This document shows positions 21,538 through 32,762 of a stretch of 64,000 nucleotides of DNA, piece by piece. Location: the NCBI GenBank assembly GCA_949825065.1, contig OX463842.1:7529723-7593722 (forward strand), given 5' to 3'. The stretch comes from Odontocerum albicorne (lineage: Eukaryota > Arthropoda > Insecta > Trichoptera > Odontoceridae). The position numbers and the translations under genes were made by a program. The notes below the pieces were generated by a model. The model had not been told where the DNA came from and searched no databases. It was given only the letters and a program-made list of their open reading frames with translations. The first letter of the stretch is position 1. Each line of letters begins with the position of its first letter.

Positions 21538-22298
21538 ATCTCACACTTCCATCGATTGGGTGTCCTGTCTCTGCTCCGTCTACCATTTACACACACTTCC
21601 ATCGATTGGGTGTCCTGTCTCTGCTCCGTCTACCATTTATCTCACACTTCCATCAATTGGGTGTCCTGTCTCTCCTCTGTCTACCATTTATCTCACACTT
21701 CCATCGATTGGATGTCCTGTCTCCGCTCCGTCTACCATTTATCTCACACTTCCATCGATTGGGTGTCCTGTCTCTGCTCCGTCTACCATTTATCTCACAC
21801 TATAATCGATTGGGTGTCCTGTATCTGCTCCGTCTACCATTTATCTCACACTTCCATCGATTGGGTGTCCTGTCTCTGCTCCGTCTACCATTTACACACA
21901 CTTCCATCGATTGGGTGTCCTGTCTCTGCTCCGTCTACCATTTATCTCACACTTCCATCAATTGGGTGTCCTGTCTCTCCTCCGTCTACCATTTATCTCA
22001 CACTTCCATCGATTGGGTGTCCTGTCTCTGCTCCGTCTACCACTTATCTCACACTTCCATCGATTGGGTGTCCTGTCTCTGCTCCGTCTACCATTTACAC
22101 ACACTTCCATCGATTGGGTGTCCTGTCTCTGCTCCGTCTACCATTTATCTCACACTTCCATCGATTGGGTGTCCTGTCTCTGCTCCGTCTACCATTTACA
22201 CACACTTCCATTGATTGGGTGTCCTGTCTCTGCTCCGTCTACCATTTATCTCACACTTCCATCGATTGTGTGTCCTGTGTCTGTTCCGTCTACCATTT
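21538..22298. repeat. 51-bp (and 50-bp) minisatellite, about 15 copies
   Basis: Each unit contains CTTCCATCGATTGGGTGTCC and CTCCGTCTACCATTTA. Units ending ATCTCACAC are 51 bp and units ending ACACACAC are 50 bp. The rare CATCAATTGG variant occurs at 21651 and 21956, 305 bp apart, and neighbouring variants repeat in the same order, so a six-unit higher-order repeat exists. Mixed lengths move open frames between phases, so the overlapping frames here are not genes. Confidence 0.92.
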
Positions 22299-22679
22299 AC
22301 ACTATCAACCAGAAAACACCCATCAAGGTTGGCGCTTCCCTCAAATTTGAATTTTCTATTGACACTAGCCAAATAAAAGTGAATGTAAATTTAAACTTGT
22401 GAAATTATTATTATTTAATTAATTATTAGAAACAAAGTTCACTACCCTCGAATTAGACTGTTTGAATTATATAGTAAAATACTCGTAACATAAAACTAGA
22501 AATAATTATGAAATGTTATTTTAAATGATTTGTTAAAGTGTTTAAAATTCTTTTTAATATAGAGCGATACTTTCTAAATGAAAATATATTTTTCTGAAAA
22601 ATAAGGATTAGTTAATGGTCATTTCGTGTATTGTCTTTTTTTTTTCACAAAAATTTGATGCATCGATTTAAAACTTAAC
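22299..22679. other. No gene; one footprint octamer
   Basis: AT-rich. TACTCGTA lies at 22480-22487. Nothing else is supported. Confidence 0.45.
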
Positions 22680-22915
22680 GGTGTCATCGCGTATTAGTCT
22701 TTTTATACTCGACTAGTTTCAACTCGTAAATTTTAGCGTCATCCTCATGGAACAAGTGCTTCAGCTAGACTTGTGACCTCAAGTAGGACTCGTGATAGTC
22801 ACCACATATAGGTATATTTTTTGAGATATTAGTATTTTAGAAGAAATAATTCCATGACGATGAGACCCGATTGAGTCCTCTAACTAGTTGAGCCTTGAAT
22901 ATTAATACGCGATAA
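22680..22915. repeat. Imperfect fold-back element
   Basis: TCGCGTATTA at about 22686 pairs with TAATACGCGA ending about 22912. Inner arm segments (GTCATCCTCATGGAA against TTCCATGACGATGAG) also pair, and both arms carry ACTAGTT. Arms are about 65 bp with many mismatches, so this is an old MITE-like fold-back, similar in design to 26458-26613. Confidence 0.6.
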
Positions 22916-23159
22916 AAATCATAAGTATTGAATCAACATTATCATTTTGTTGAAACGATGAATATATAACTAAGTTTTGTTAATGCATAACATAATAATC
23001 ACTTCTTATCAAGGCACTCTATATATTTATTATTTATATTTATCAATTTATTTACTGACAAAATATATTGCTGTTAATTATCCTTTATATATCACAGTAA
23101 CAATAAAAAAACAATAGATAACGCATCAATATTTTGCAAAACATAACTAATAATTCAGG
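22916..23159. other. No recognised feature
   Basis: AT-rich spacer without supported content. Confidence 0.4.
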
Positions 23160-23425
23160 ATACAGGTGTTCTTCCTCTTGCTAGTGTCATGTCAGGTCAC
23201 CCCAACGTTGAGTATCACCTGAGAGTACTATAGGCATCTTTGTCTCCGGCAGCCCGAAAAAACCCCCAATGTTCCTTATAATAGTCCAATCACTTATATT
23301 GAAGAGCCAGGAGATTTGCCTCCTGCCAACACCTCTGTGACCCTATATTTTGCCTTGGATGATGAGGGGCAGTAATTTGTACTTTGTTCCTCTATGTACA
23401 TGACCCAAATAGGACAGCTTTCGGA
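23160..23425 (-). pseudogene. Non-LTR retrotransposon C-terminal relic
   Basis: The minus strand reads YLGHVHRGTKYKLLPLIIQG, then RGVGRRQISWLFNISDWT and FFRAAGDKDAYS. This is the typical end of a LINE ORF (block 'GRRRxSWLxNIxxWT' and 'A.DRd'). An internal stop and the missing upstream domains show it is dead. Confidence 0.8.
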
Positions 23426-23463
23426 TTTTAGGTTACAGCTATATGTCTCTCATAATATGATCA

Positions 23464-23596
23464 ATGAAAATGTCAAAATATAGTACAACTTGAAAAGTAA
23501 ATGTCAAAATATAGTACAACTTGATAAGTAAATGTCAAAATATAGTACAACTTGAAAAGTAAATGTCAAAATATAGTACAACTTGAAAAGTAAATA
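23464..23596. repeat. 31-bp tandem repeat, four copies
   Basis: The unit contains AATGTCAAAATATAGTACAA and CTTGAAAAGTA. Four copies are nearly identical, and one has CTTGATAAG. Confidence 0.9.
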
Positions 23597-24188
23597 AATA
23601 AACGAATCAAATCAAAACCACAAAAAAGAGATAAAACAGAATAACCAGTATTCTATAATTTTAAGAAAATGCTGGAGAAAACCCCTCCTTAACAACAACT
23701 ATTAATTGATATAGTGTTTATATTGTAGAACTCCGTTTTACTACAGAATTATTTGACACTTAAATATGAAAAAAATTTGCACGTCTACATCAAAAATATC
23801 CATTAACCTAGAAATGTAATCTCGATTGATGAATTACAACTTGCAACTGTCGTTAACAAATTGCTATTGTCACATTTCTATTGTAAAAGGTTCCATTTAA
23901 TTCTAGCAGGAGTGTGGAAACCAATTTGAACGAATATATCGTGACTGTTAAAGATATTGAGAGTGATGTTATACAAAAAAATCAAATTGAATATAATTCT
24001 TCTTTCGGAGAATTTAAGAAGGCGGGTGTAATTCAATAAGAGATGGTAGTCAAGTACGTCAGGTGGAGTGTGAAGTCGAATTGTATATTAACATATATTA
24101 TACTCTATTATATTGTCTCGATATGGAGATAATAAGACACAGTATTTTTACGATGACGGGAAAAGTATCACTGAACAATTAAAAATCA
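23597..24188. other. No recognised feature
   Basis: AT-rich, no supported gene or repeat. Confidence 0.45.
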
Positions 24189-24370
24189 TTGTAATTTGTT
24201 TTTATCAAACACTGTTTATTCCACTTTTTATAACGGTATAACCCTACCGGTTTCAATGTTTTCACCTCATAATCAGGGGAGCACAGGCAGGGTTATAATG
24301 TTATATACTCGTATAGTGGAATAAACAGTGTTTGATAAAACAAATTACAATGTATTGAAACCTCCACACT
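24189..24370. mobile_element. Hairpin MITE 'H', copy 1
   Basis: TTGTAATTTGTTTTTATCAA at left pairs with TTTGATAAAACAAATTACAA at right (ends 24350). The inner blocks CGGTATAACCCTACCGGTTT and CATAATCAGGGGAGCACA are shared with copies at 31146, 48395 and 56379. The right arm is shortened. The octamer TACTCGTA (24306-24313) sits where other copies have none. Confidence 0.8.
24306..24313. other. Putative transposon excision footprint in MITE H
   Basis: The copy reads GTTATA-CTCGTA-TAGTGGAATAA. The corresponding site of the copy at 48435 reads GTTATATAAATTGGAATAA, without CTCGTA. The difference is six bases that repeat the target TA. Confidence 0.7.
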
Positions 24371-24659
24371 GCTTATGCCTTAACTATAAATAATAAATTA
24401 AAAAAGGGTTGTGTTTACGTCTGTCTGTAACGATCGATGTTAAAATTGCAGTTTCATAGTTATTTTTTAATTGATTAAAATAGTGTCTAGAACATTTCAA
24501 TTTGTAAATAAATGTTTTACATATGTGACTTGTTGGTATGATTATAAAACAAAAAATAACAATGGCTTATAATGTTTTTACTAAGAAGATCTCACAAAAA
24601 ATGGAAAAAGTGCCCTCAAAGCTGGAAGATATATTTATGTGATAACATATAATACATGA

Positions 24660-25086
24660 ACGATTGTCAGACCCGCACTCTTATATGGCTCCGAATGCTG
24701 TACGATGTATAACTCTTACTCTAGGCAACTAGAAACTGCTGAAATGCGCATGCTAAGATGGTCAGCTGGTGTGTCTCTAAGAGAGAAAATAAAAAGCTCA
24801 CGCATTCGTGGAAGCCTAGGTGTTACATACATCAACAGCAAGATGTAGGAGAGGCGATTGATATGGTATGGGCACGTTGGACGACAGAGCACTCGATCAC
24901 ACTGTGAACCAGGCAATCTCCATGGATCTTCCGCGAATAACGACCAGAGGAAGACCAAAGAATTCATGGGTGGTGCAAAAAGATAACCTGGTGCAGAGGC
25001 CCGATCTGGGGGACGTAGTCCGGGACAAAATAGCATACAACCTGAGGACGAGGAGAGCTGACCCCAACAGTCTTCGCAGACAATGA
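24660..25086 (+). pseudogene. Non-LTR retrotransposon C-terminal relic
   Basis: Translated pieces are RPALLYGSECCTMYNS, ETAEMRMLRWSAGVSLREKI, LIWYGHVGRQ and, after frame changes, RGRPKNSWVVQKDN and LRTRRADPNSLRRQ. These follow the reverse transcriptase domain in RTE-type ORFs. At least one stop and one frameshift are present. It is related to the relic at 20335. Confidence 0.85.
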
Positions 25087-26457
25087 GTTGGGATGTAGCC
25101 AGGGAGAAGATATAATGTATGACATTTATTAATTATTACTAACATATAATATTTATTAATTTATTTATCATCAAACAATATGAAATCGGTGGAACAAACG
25201 TCCGTGTATGATACAATAGGTGTTAATGTTACGGTTCGATGGTAACACGTATTATTTAATGAAATGTCATAGTTTGATTTTTTTCCAATATGGCAGCTGT
25301 CGCTTCTATCTGATTATTGTTTAAGACATAAAATAACGATGGTTAATTATGTTTTTAATTCAGAATATATGCCTACTTTTGAACAGAAAAATATAAGTAA
25401 TATAACGAGAAAGAAGTTTATAATGAGTGAGAATGCTTGATTCTTGTAACATTTATAATTTTATCAATATTTTTTTAAGTTTCATTATTTATGCTGTTAT
25501 GTAAATATTGTAATATATTTTGGTTAGTAATAATAAACAAAATATATTTTCTGTCATTAAGACATAAACACTGTTATGGATTTGAATTCATTAAAATGTT
25601 GCATTATTAAAGATTTCAAGTTTCAGTTCGAAAACGAATTTTACTCATAATTTTGCTTTTCAAATTTTAATTAAAAGTATTACAGACTTATTATTACGGA
25701 TAGAAATAAAAAATAGCAGATGTTAAAAAATAATTAACAATCGCGTCAATCACAAGGAGCACACGAAACTGGAGAAAAAGCAACACGACAACAGTATGAA
25801 ACAACACAAAGACAAGAACAGCGTCACATTGAAAAAAAAAACTTTCGTCACTATTGACGAATAATTATCAGTTTTTAAATACACTTACGTTGACTCATAT
25901 ATTTCCAGAATCAAGGATTTTAAATCTAATTGATTCAACATTCAGTCGAAAATCGAAATAAAGACGATTTAGACATGGTAAACTATTCCTTTCACACCAT
26001 TATCATTGGGAATACTTGGGGTGACTTTTATTTTAAATCCAGCTCTCAGAAAGCATTCTAAGAAAGCGATTGTTCGACAAGGCTCCTTTACAAATGAACG
26101 TCTCGTTTCCAAGTTATAGTGGAGTATGGGGAGAGAAGAATTTGTAGTTTCTGCACGCTTCTCATCAACTTCAAGTAATTACCACCCTGCACGGTCTTTG
26201 GATGCTGACTACGGTAATTTGTTAAATGCGCGTGAAAGAAAACTAACTCCAACTTGAGGCGACGATTTTTTTTAAATCTTGGTTATTCCCCAAAGGAACG
26301 CAACCACAAACCGCAAGTATCATTTTGGAAAAACGGTCCCATGGTAGGCCAAAAGTATCATGTCTTAGAAATCTTCATAAGTCAATTTTATATTTCTAGA
26401 ATTTTAGCGTTAACCATGCGCAAAATTCATGTTTATTCAAATATAATGAAAAATTGA
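25087..26457. other. No recognised feature
   Basis: About 1.4 kb of AT-rich sequence with no supported gene, RNA or repeat. Confidence 0.45.
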
Positions 26458-26613
26458 AACACAGTTTTATCTACTTGAAAAAACATATTTAACCCAACTA
26501 GTTTCAAGTCACATGCGACTCATCTTGAGTTCGGCGTCGACTTGAAGATGAATCGCACATGACTTTAAACTAATTGGGTTAAATATATGTTTTCAAGTTG
26601 GTAAAACAATGTT
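26458..26613. repeat. Fold-back MITE, about 156 bp
   Basis: The left arm (ACATATTTAACCCAACTAGT, then CACATGCGACTCATCTTGAG) pairs with the right arm (AAGATGAATCGCACATGACT, then AACTAATTGGGTTAAATATA). The loop is near 26530-26545. No ORF. The outer pairing extends to AAAACA and TGTT at the ends. Confidence 0.8.
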
Positions 26614-27614
26614 TTAATTATATTTTTATTTTATTTAGAATATTAACGATTAAATTACTTTGTTATTCCACTAATAAGGTATAATAATCCCGAAGACATA
26701 TGTTTCTACCTCTTTACAGCCAGAATGAACCTGGATTGTTAAAAAGCAAGGTCCAACTGACGTTTCGTTTAATCGAAAGTGTGTGTGACGTCTCGACCAA
26801 AAACGAAAAAAAAATTTATTCTTTGGTTATTTATTAATATGTTATTGTAACTTGTGGTTTAATGGATCTCTAATGTATTTTAATTCATAGCATTTTATAA
26901 CTTTTGTGTAGAACAAATTTTTTTACCTTTACTTTATCTTGAATTATGAGTGGATTCCATAATATGGTTTGCGAATCCTGTAAATATTTTATTAAACTAC
27001 CACCGCTTATAATGCTTGTATTTTTTAAGTCAATATTTCTTTATGTCATTCCAATATATGCACTTTTACATCTATTTCATATGTCCTCCAGGGATAAACT
27101 ACATAAGAGTAGCAACAACCAAGTAATTTGTCATTGAACATTCTAAAATGGAGTTTAACATATTTAAAGCCGAAACTTTTGATATGATTGGTTCAAGTTA
27201 TATAAAAGAATCTTAAAGTTGAAGTTTTAAATCGAAAATTCATTTTTATTCAATTGGTCAAAATAGTTTGAACAATCGAATGAAATTGACATAATCTGGG
27301 GTACGAATAAACTGACACCTCGTCATAAAGGTTTACGAGAAACTTCCTTCTGAGAAACTCCCATTAAGTACCTTAACCACTCCATACTTGATATTTTGAT
27401 GAAAATATCATATTATGTAGCAGAAGATTACATGAATATAGGCTTGTGAGCTCCTGGTGAACTTTTGAAGGGGAAATGTATTTGGCGAGTGTGTCTCGTA
27501 ATTTTATTGTTCCAACATAATTAAACTTGCAAACATCATAAGATTGGTTTATTTAAAAATATTTTGTAAATTTGATTAATATACAATATTACAAACGTAC
27601 CATCACGCCGTCTC
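26614..27614. other. No recognised feature
   Basis: AT-rich; the short open frame at 26946-27137 has no family similarity I recognise. Confidence 0.4.
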
Positions 27615-27782
27615 CTTTTTTTATTTATTGATTTTACACATGACAAGCAATATACTCGTACACCAGTTGTGAAAAAACAACAGGTAATTTAATTTGGACA
27701 CACAATTTTAATGGATGTGGGTTTGTTGCATTTCATTTTTCGTGTCCCCAGTAAACTAGGCTTTTGCCTGTATCTCACTGAG
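27615..27782 (-). mobile_element. LINE-B 3' end fragment
   Basis: It has the same blocks as 37350-37520: TTACACATGACAAG, AACAGGTAATTT, AAACTAGGCTTTTGCCTGTA and TCTCACTGAGGA. Orientation is minus, with the element's 3' end at the lower coordinate. It abuts an RTE-like relic. Confidence 0.75.
27653..27660. other. Putative excision footprint in LINE-B
   Basis: The copy reads CAATATA-CTCGTA-CACCAGTTG; the matching site at 37380 reads GATATACACAATTTG. Removing CTCGTA restores the alignment exactly at a TA. Confidence 0.75.
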
Positions 27783-27789
27783 GACATAA

Positions 27790-28162
27790 TCTTCTACATC
27801 CATACACCTTCTCATAAAGCTAATATGATTCCATGATTTTTAACATTTCCTTTTTTTTTCAAAATATCATATTCTTGATCTAACAATACTTTACTAGATC
27901 TTACTTAAAGACGCCTTTTAATCGCATTTACATCTATATTTGTTTTGTTAACCATTTTTCATTCATTTCTCCCACGTGCCCAAATCATCTTAGAGTGCTC
28001 TTCTTCATTTTACTCAACACATCAGCCTTTATCATTTCCATCATTTTACTCAACACATCAGCCTTTATCATTTCCATCATTTTACTCAACACATCAGCCT
28101 TTATCATTTCCATCATTTTACTCAACACATCAGCCTTTATCATTTCCACCATAATTTCTAAT
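27790..28162 (-). pseudogene. RTE-like relic with internal amplification
   Basis: Minus-strand blocks correspond to the 3' region of the RTE-like family (GAGCACTCTAAGATGATTTG and GGCACGTGGGAGAAATGAAT, compare 31673-31700). Part of it, encoding the 'LKADVLSKMK'-type segment, is tandemly repeated at 28015-28158. Confidence 0.65.
28015..28158. repeat. 36-bp tandem repeat, four copies
   Basis: The unit comprises CATTTTACTCAACACATCAG and CCTTTATCATTTCCAT. The copies are identical apart from the edge. The unit is a multiple of three and derives from the surrounding retrotransposon sequence. Confidence 0.92.
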
Positions 28163-29154
28163 TCACGTCATTCATTATTTAATTAATAAAAGTGAATGTT
28201 CATAAAAATCTTCTGTGTTTAAAAAAAATATCTAAATCCCGTAGGCAAATATTAAACTTTCGTAATTTACTCTTAATAAAGAAATCAAAAAAGGAGAACA
28301 GCAGGATGAGAGAGGAGTGGAGTAATCTTGAATATTGGACCTAAACTGAAAACTTGCAAGATGTTAATGTTCTCAGCTGGTTCCCGATAAAATAGGATGG
28401 TATTTTATATAGCGTCACGAGCTTATGGCTTATCTAGGCAAATACTGGAGTGCTTAATCTGAAAATATTTTACCATGACCTTAGATAAAGTCTAAGGTCG
28501 GGCTGGGTATTCGTGGAAAATGGGGGATGAAATAAAATATATCGCCAAATTTATGAACGTTTTATTGAGACAAATAATGATGAATCTAATAGGATAAGAT
28601 TAAAATAATAAAACTCGTATCCAGATTGCATCGATAGGATAATTAATATGCTGCGCTCTCGCACATATTGAAAATAGTTTTAATGCTTTTAAAAACTTCT
28701 TTCAGGAAGCGCTTTTATTTATCAATAAAAATTAAAACGCTTATACGTAAGTTCATGTCTAAGAATGTATACATCTAACCGTTTATCAAATAATTATTTA
28801 TTCAAAACATTTCAATGTTTAAATATTATAAGACAACTGTCACTTTTTGATATGTAAACCAAAAATATTGTTCACACGTAACATTTTTTGAAGAAGAAAA
28901 AACAAATTTGGATATAAAAAATGTAGGAAAAACTTTTCAACTTAATTAAAAAATATATCATAAGTTTTTGATTTACTACCGTCATTAATGAGAGATTTCT
29001 AGTTTAAATTATACATCCAGTGCCACGACGTCACTCTTGTTCTTTTTCTCTCAAGTTTTTCAAAGTAACTAAAAAAATCCGACTAACGTGTGTGTTTTTT
29101 GTGTATTGAGTGAATAAGTTATTCGAAGGAATATTTATTTTTTACAAACACATT
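28163..29154. other. No recognised feature
   Basis: AT-rich, no supported gene or repeat. Confidence 0.45.
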
Positions 29155-29700
29155 TTTTTTTGTTTGTTACGGACTTTAGACTCCTGAGCCGTGGCCCGGT
29201 CTCATGTTTGTATTTTATGAATGGTAGGATGATATGCATGTTCATACTGCTTTCTGATTTTATTTGCATATGTAATCCAGTAGGGCGGGATATTTTGAAA
29301 GAGCTTTTGCCATTGTTAGTCCTGTAGTGTGGAATGGTCTGCCTCCTAGTATCGAAGATATGGGTGGCGAGTGCAGCTTTAGAAAACACTCAAAGGTAAA
29401 TTATTTTTCGGAGGTCTTAACAAAATTTATGAGTAGGTTCAAATCTTGAGGTTTAGTGCCTTTGAGAATTTGTTCTTTAAAAATGTCTTTTTATTATTAA
29501 CTCCTTTGAACGGGACTGTTTCGAACATTAACATATTTCATATCACGTTACAAAAAGCAAAAGAAAATTTTCTTCTAAGATTGGGGGCGTTAATAAGTAC
29601 TCATCAACGTATTTAAGTGAATTTGAATATATGTGTGTATGTACGTGTATTTATGTGTGTATGTATGTAAGCATATTAATATATATTTTTTTAATATTAA
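29155..29700 (+). mobile_element. LINE-C 3' end with ORF remnant
   Basis: A plus-strand frame near 29295-29450 reads RAFAIVSPVVWNGLPPSIED and, further on, CSFRKHSKVNYF with a stop. This matches the 'F...GP..WN.LP....F K..L' end of many non-LTR ORFs. The downstream 3' region (29500-29700) is shared in inverted orientation with 12095-12345. The copy is 5'-truncated. Confidence 0.7.
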
Positions 29701-29782
29701 CATTTTTTATTTTTTTCAATGTAATGAGGGCTGTATTGAGAAAATAAATAAAAAATTATTATTATGTTTTTTGTGGCACTTC

Positions 29783-29905
29783 AATTTTGTGTCAATGCCC
29801 TGTAAAAAATTTTGTGTCTATGCCCTGTAAAAAATTTTGTGTCTATGCCCTGTAAAAAAAATTGTGTCTATGCCCTGTAAAAAAATTTGTGTCTATGCCC
29901 TGTTA
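29783..29905. repeat. 25-bp tandem repeat, five copies
   Basis: GTC[A/T]ATGCCCTGTAAAAAA recurs at 29791, 29816, 29841, 29866 and 29891, an exact 25-bp period, with unit edge ATTTTGT. Confidence 0.92.
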
Positions 29906-30839
29906 AAATTTTCATTTGAATTTATTATTGGGATAATATTCAATTGTCGATAAAAAAACCATACATTGTAATAAATAGATATATTAAATATTATAAATCT
30001 TTATAATCAAATAATTTTACAAAGCAGAAATCTAATTACCTAGTTGACATACATATTGAATTTTTATTCCTTCTTTTCTCTCCCAACCATTTCGCTATTT
30101 TGTCTAGCACGATTTGTATCCACAAAATGCCACATCACATTTTATGGCTTGATCTTGATAAATTTTCATCGGTTTTTCCGTATTTTCTGGACCTACTAGG
30201 TTACTGGATTAATTCATCTTCATCCAAGAGTCCCAATTTAAAAGTTTTTATAAAAATATATCCTCATTTGTGGAAAAAAATCTTTTCGGAGAAAAAACTT
30301 AAACCGCGATAAATCTTGTGCAGTATTTTAGGAGACAAATGCAAATGTATATGTTATTACTTCATTTTTCATAATATCGAGTTAATAATTTGCATACGTA
30401 CTAATGTTTATTCATTATTTTTACTATGATGCTCAGTAAACAAATTCGTTTTGATGATCTGAGCAGGACCTGATTGATACGAATTATAGGGCGATTTCTG
30501 TTGGCTCTTACTAGAAACGGCTCTCACTAGAAACTCCTATAATATCTTAACATATTAATAAATTCCCTTATTTTCAACGTCTGTCAACTAAGTTTTGATC
30601 TTGCCACGAAATCTTCCGTTCGAGTGAATTGTCGCTCTGAATTGATTATCACGATTGTTGTGTATTCTGGGCACCAAGTAACCATGGAATATCTAAGCAA
30701 ATGTTTTGCTCTCTGAATACAATGATAAATTATTATCGATATATTTTTTTTTAATTTCCACCTGTGCGTTCTCCGAAACGAAATATTTTACTCCCTCCAA
30801 ATAAACGTTGATTATTTCTATTTACGTATTACACGAAAT
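29906..30839. other. No recognised feature
   Basis: AT-rich. The frame at 30100-30312 shows no family I recognise. Confidence 0.4.
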
Positions 30840-31065
30840 TAAGCGTGGTAAACGAAGACCAAGGAATGTATGATTGGACCAAGTGAATATTATGAAAGAA
30901 GGAAACGTTGAAAGTCAAATAAATCGTTTTGGTTTTATGAGAAGGTGTATGAATGTGAAAAATGCGAAGGATGTATATAGAAAACGTTGATGTAGAAAAG
31001 TCCGACGCTCTGTCTTTTCTGCCAACCCCGGCTGGAAATGGTGTCTTGGTATGTAAGTATAAAAT
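30840..31065 (+). pseudogene. RTE-like relic, 3' terminal part
   Basis: Blocks GGTGTATGAATGTGAAAAAT, ACGCTCTGTC and CTGCCAACCCCGGCTGGAAA match the end of the family as at 7880-7985 and 59380-59460. There is no intact frame. Confidence 0.6.
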
Positions 31066-31145
31066 AATAATAATTAGTCATTATGCATATGTACATTAAG
31101 GACAAATTACAATAATATAAAAAAGTAATATATTATTTATAGTTA

Positions 31146-31384
31146 AGGGATGACATTGTGGAGGTTTTAAGATGTTGTAATTTGTTTGTATCAAACACTG
31201 TTTATTCAATTTTTGTAACGGTATAACCCTACCGGTTTCAAGGCTTTCACCTAATCATCAGGGGAGCACAGACAACACTCTTGTTTGTCCTTCCCTGATG
31301 ATGAGGTGAAAGCCTTGTGGAAACCGATTGGGTTATACCGTTACAAAAAGTGGAATAAACAGTGTTTGATAAAACAAATTACAA
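31146..31384. mobile_element. Hairpin MITE 'H', long palindrome
   Basis: The arms run from TTGTAATTTG (31175) to CAAATTACAA (31384) and are almost fully complementary over about 100 bp: CTGTTTATTC, AACGGTATAACCCTACCGGT, AAGGCTTTCACC and CATCAGGGGAGCACA pair with their complements. Only about 5-10 bases form the loop, near 31278. Outside the arms, GGAGGTTTTAA (from 31160) belongs to the longer terminal repeat seen in the copy at 56379. There is no ORF; transcription would give a long dsRNA hairpin. Confidence 0.85.
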
Positions 31385-31544
31385 ATAAAAAAAGTAAGCT
31401 AAAATACTAAAATTTGCTCTATTTAATAATTTAAGAAATATTGTCATAGATCAAAACTGTGTAATCTACACTAATTTTTTTTTATAAACTCTTACACTTT
31501 TTTAAATAGGCTAGAATATAAAAAAAAAAAAATCATTTTAATTG

Positions 31545-31869
31545 CTGCTGGAATGCGTGCTCTTAGAGTAATACTCGTATATAGTGTGACAGTGTAGGAC
31601 AGAATACAGAATGAAGTGATTAGGGGTGAATGTGAACATTAGACACATGTATTGAGTAAGATGAAGAACATCACTCTGAGATGGTTTGGGCGCGTGGAAC
31701 GGTTGAATAGAGAAAGACTACCAAAAAATATGTAGTGGAAATATGAATTAAAAACGTGATAAAAGAGAGAATCGTTGGATGGATAGAATGAAGGATGTTT
31801 TGAAAGAAGAAAAAGTAAAAGTCTAAGAATTTGTAAAAGTTGTATTCGTAGAATGTGGAAGAAGCTATA
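31545..31869 (+). pseudogene. RTE-like relic, interrupted by mariner
   Basis: A plus-strand frame reads RMKNITLRWFGRVERLNRER, the family peptide. Upstream sequence contains the octamer TACTCGTA at 31572. The relic resumes after the mariner insertion at 32735 (ATATGTGTCGAGATAGGAAA), matching the uninterrupted copy at 7908-7932, which proves the order of insertion. Confidence 0.75.
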
Positions 31870-31871
31870 TA

Positions 31872-32732
31872 CCACTTGATCAAAAAGTTTTAGGACCGGC
31901 CACCGTGTGGCGCTGTCAGTCACCCGATTGGAATTCCTTTTTATTCGTTAGGTTACATCTTTCATTGACACTTCCCTTTAAACTTCAGCGTCATAGCTTG
32001 ACATTTGTAAAAGTTACGCTGTACTGAGTACATCTACCTTTGTGCGTGTTTTTGATTTTTTACAAGTTTGAAAATGGCATTAACGAGTTTGCATTAAATT
32101 TTGTGTGCAAAACGGATTTAACGGTCCGCAGGCCTTGGAAATGTTGGAGAAGTGTTTTTTGGTGGCACGAACTCTTCAGAAGTGGTCGTGAGTCGGTCGA
32201 GGATGACAAACGCAGTGGCAGTCGAAAACTGATGAAAATATCGATAAAATCAAAGAAATGTTGGCCAAAAACCGCAAATTGACCATCAAAGAGCTGGCAG
32301 AGGACCTGAAACTTGTGGATCCGCTCAAGACAAAGACCTCAATTTCATGCAAAAAAAAGGACAGCGTTGAAATCGCGAAAGACATGATTTCCATGAGTTT
32401 TTGACCAAAAACAACACGAGTACTACTACTATGTAGCAGCCTTTGAATTCACCTGATCTGGCTCCCTGCGACTTTTTCCTGTTCAACCGACTTAAAAAAC
32501 CGCTTCGCGGAACGCGTTACACCACCCGAGAGGATGTCATGAAAAAATCAAAGAGGGCTCTGATGGACATACCGAAAATTGAGTACCAGCGGTGTTTCGA
32601 GTATTGTATCAATCACTGGCGTAAGTGCGTTGCAGTCGATGGGGAGTACTTTGAAGGGGGTCATATCGATTTTGATGAATAAACTTGTATTTTCGATTTT
32701 ATGAATAAAGTTCTAAAACTTTTTGATCAAGG
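31872..32732 (+). mobile_element. Internally deleted mariner element
   Basis: The left end reads CCACTTGATCAAAAAGTTTT; the complement of the right end reads CCTTGATCAAAAAGTTTTAG. TA flanks both sides. The 861-bp length is well below the usual 1.3 kb. The plus strand keeps an N-terminal remnant (32070-32240: FWWHELFRSGRESVEDDKRS) and a C-terminal remnant (32443-32682: NSPDLAPCDFFLFNRLKKPL to YFEGGHIDFDE with stop). The middle, with the first two catalytic aspartates, is deleted and only the third (SPDLAPCD) remains. It is non-autonomous but has both ends. Confidence 0.85.
32443..32682 (+). pseudogene. Mariner transposase C-terminal remnant
   Basis: Eighty residues remain open: the third catalytic Asp in the SPDLAPCDFFLF block, then the family C-terminus (CFEYCINHWRKCVAVDGEYF). 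The N-terminal part lies in another frame upstream, separated by the internal deletion near 32390-32440. Confidence 0.85.
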
Positions 32733-32762
32733 TAGTAACATATGTGTCGAGATAGGAAAGTT

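Noticed and set aside
21513..22402. Several overlapping long frames as genes
   Set aside because: They are different phases of the same 50/51-bp tandem array.
22724..22731. AACTCGTA here and near 28612 as footprints
   Set aside because: The first base does not give the TA on both sides. They could be mutated scars but cannot be counted.
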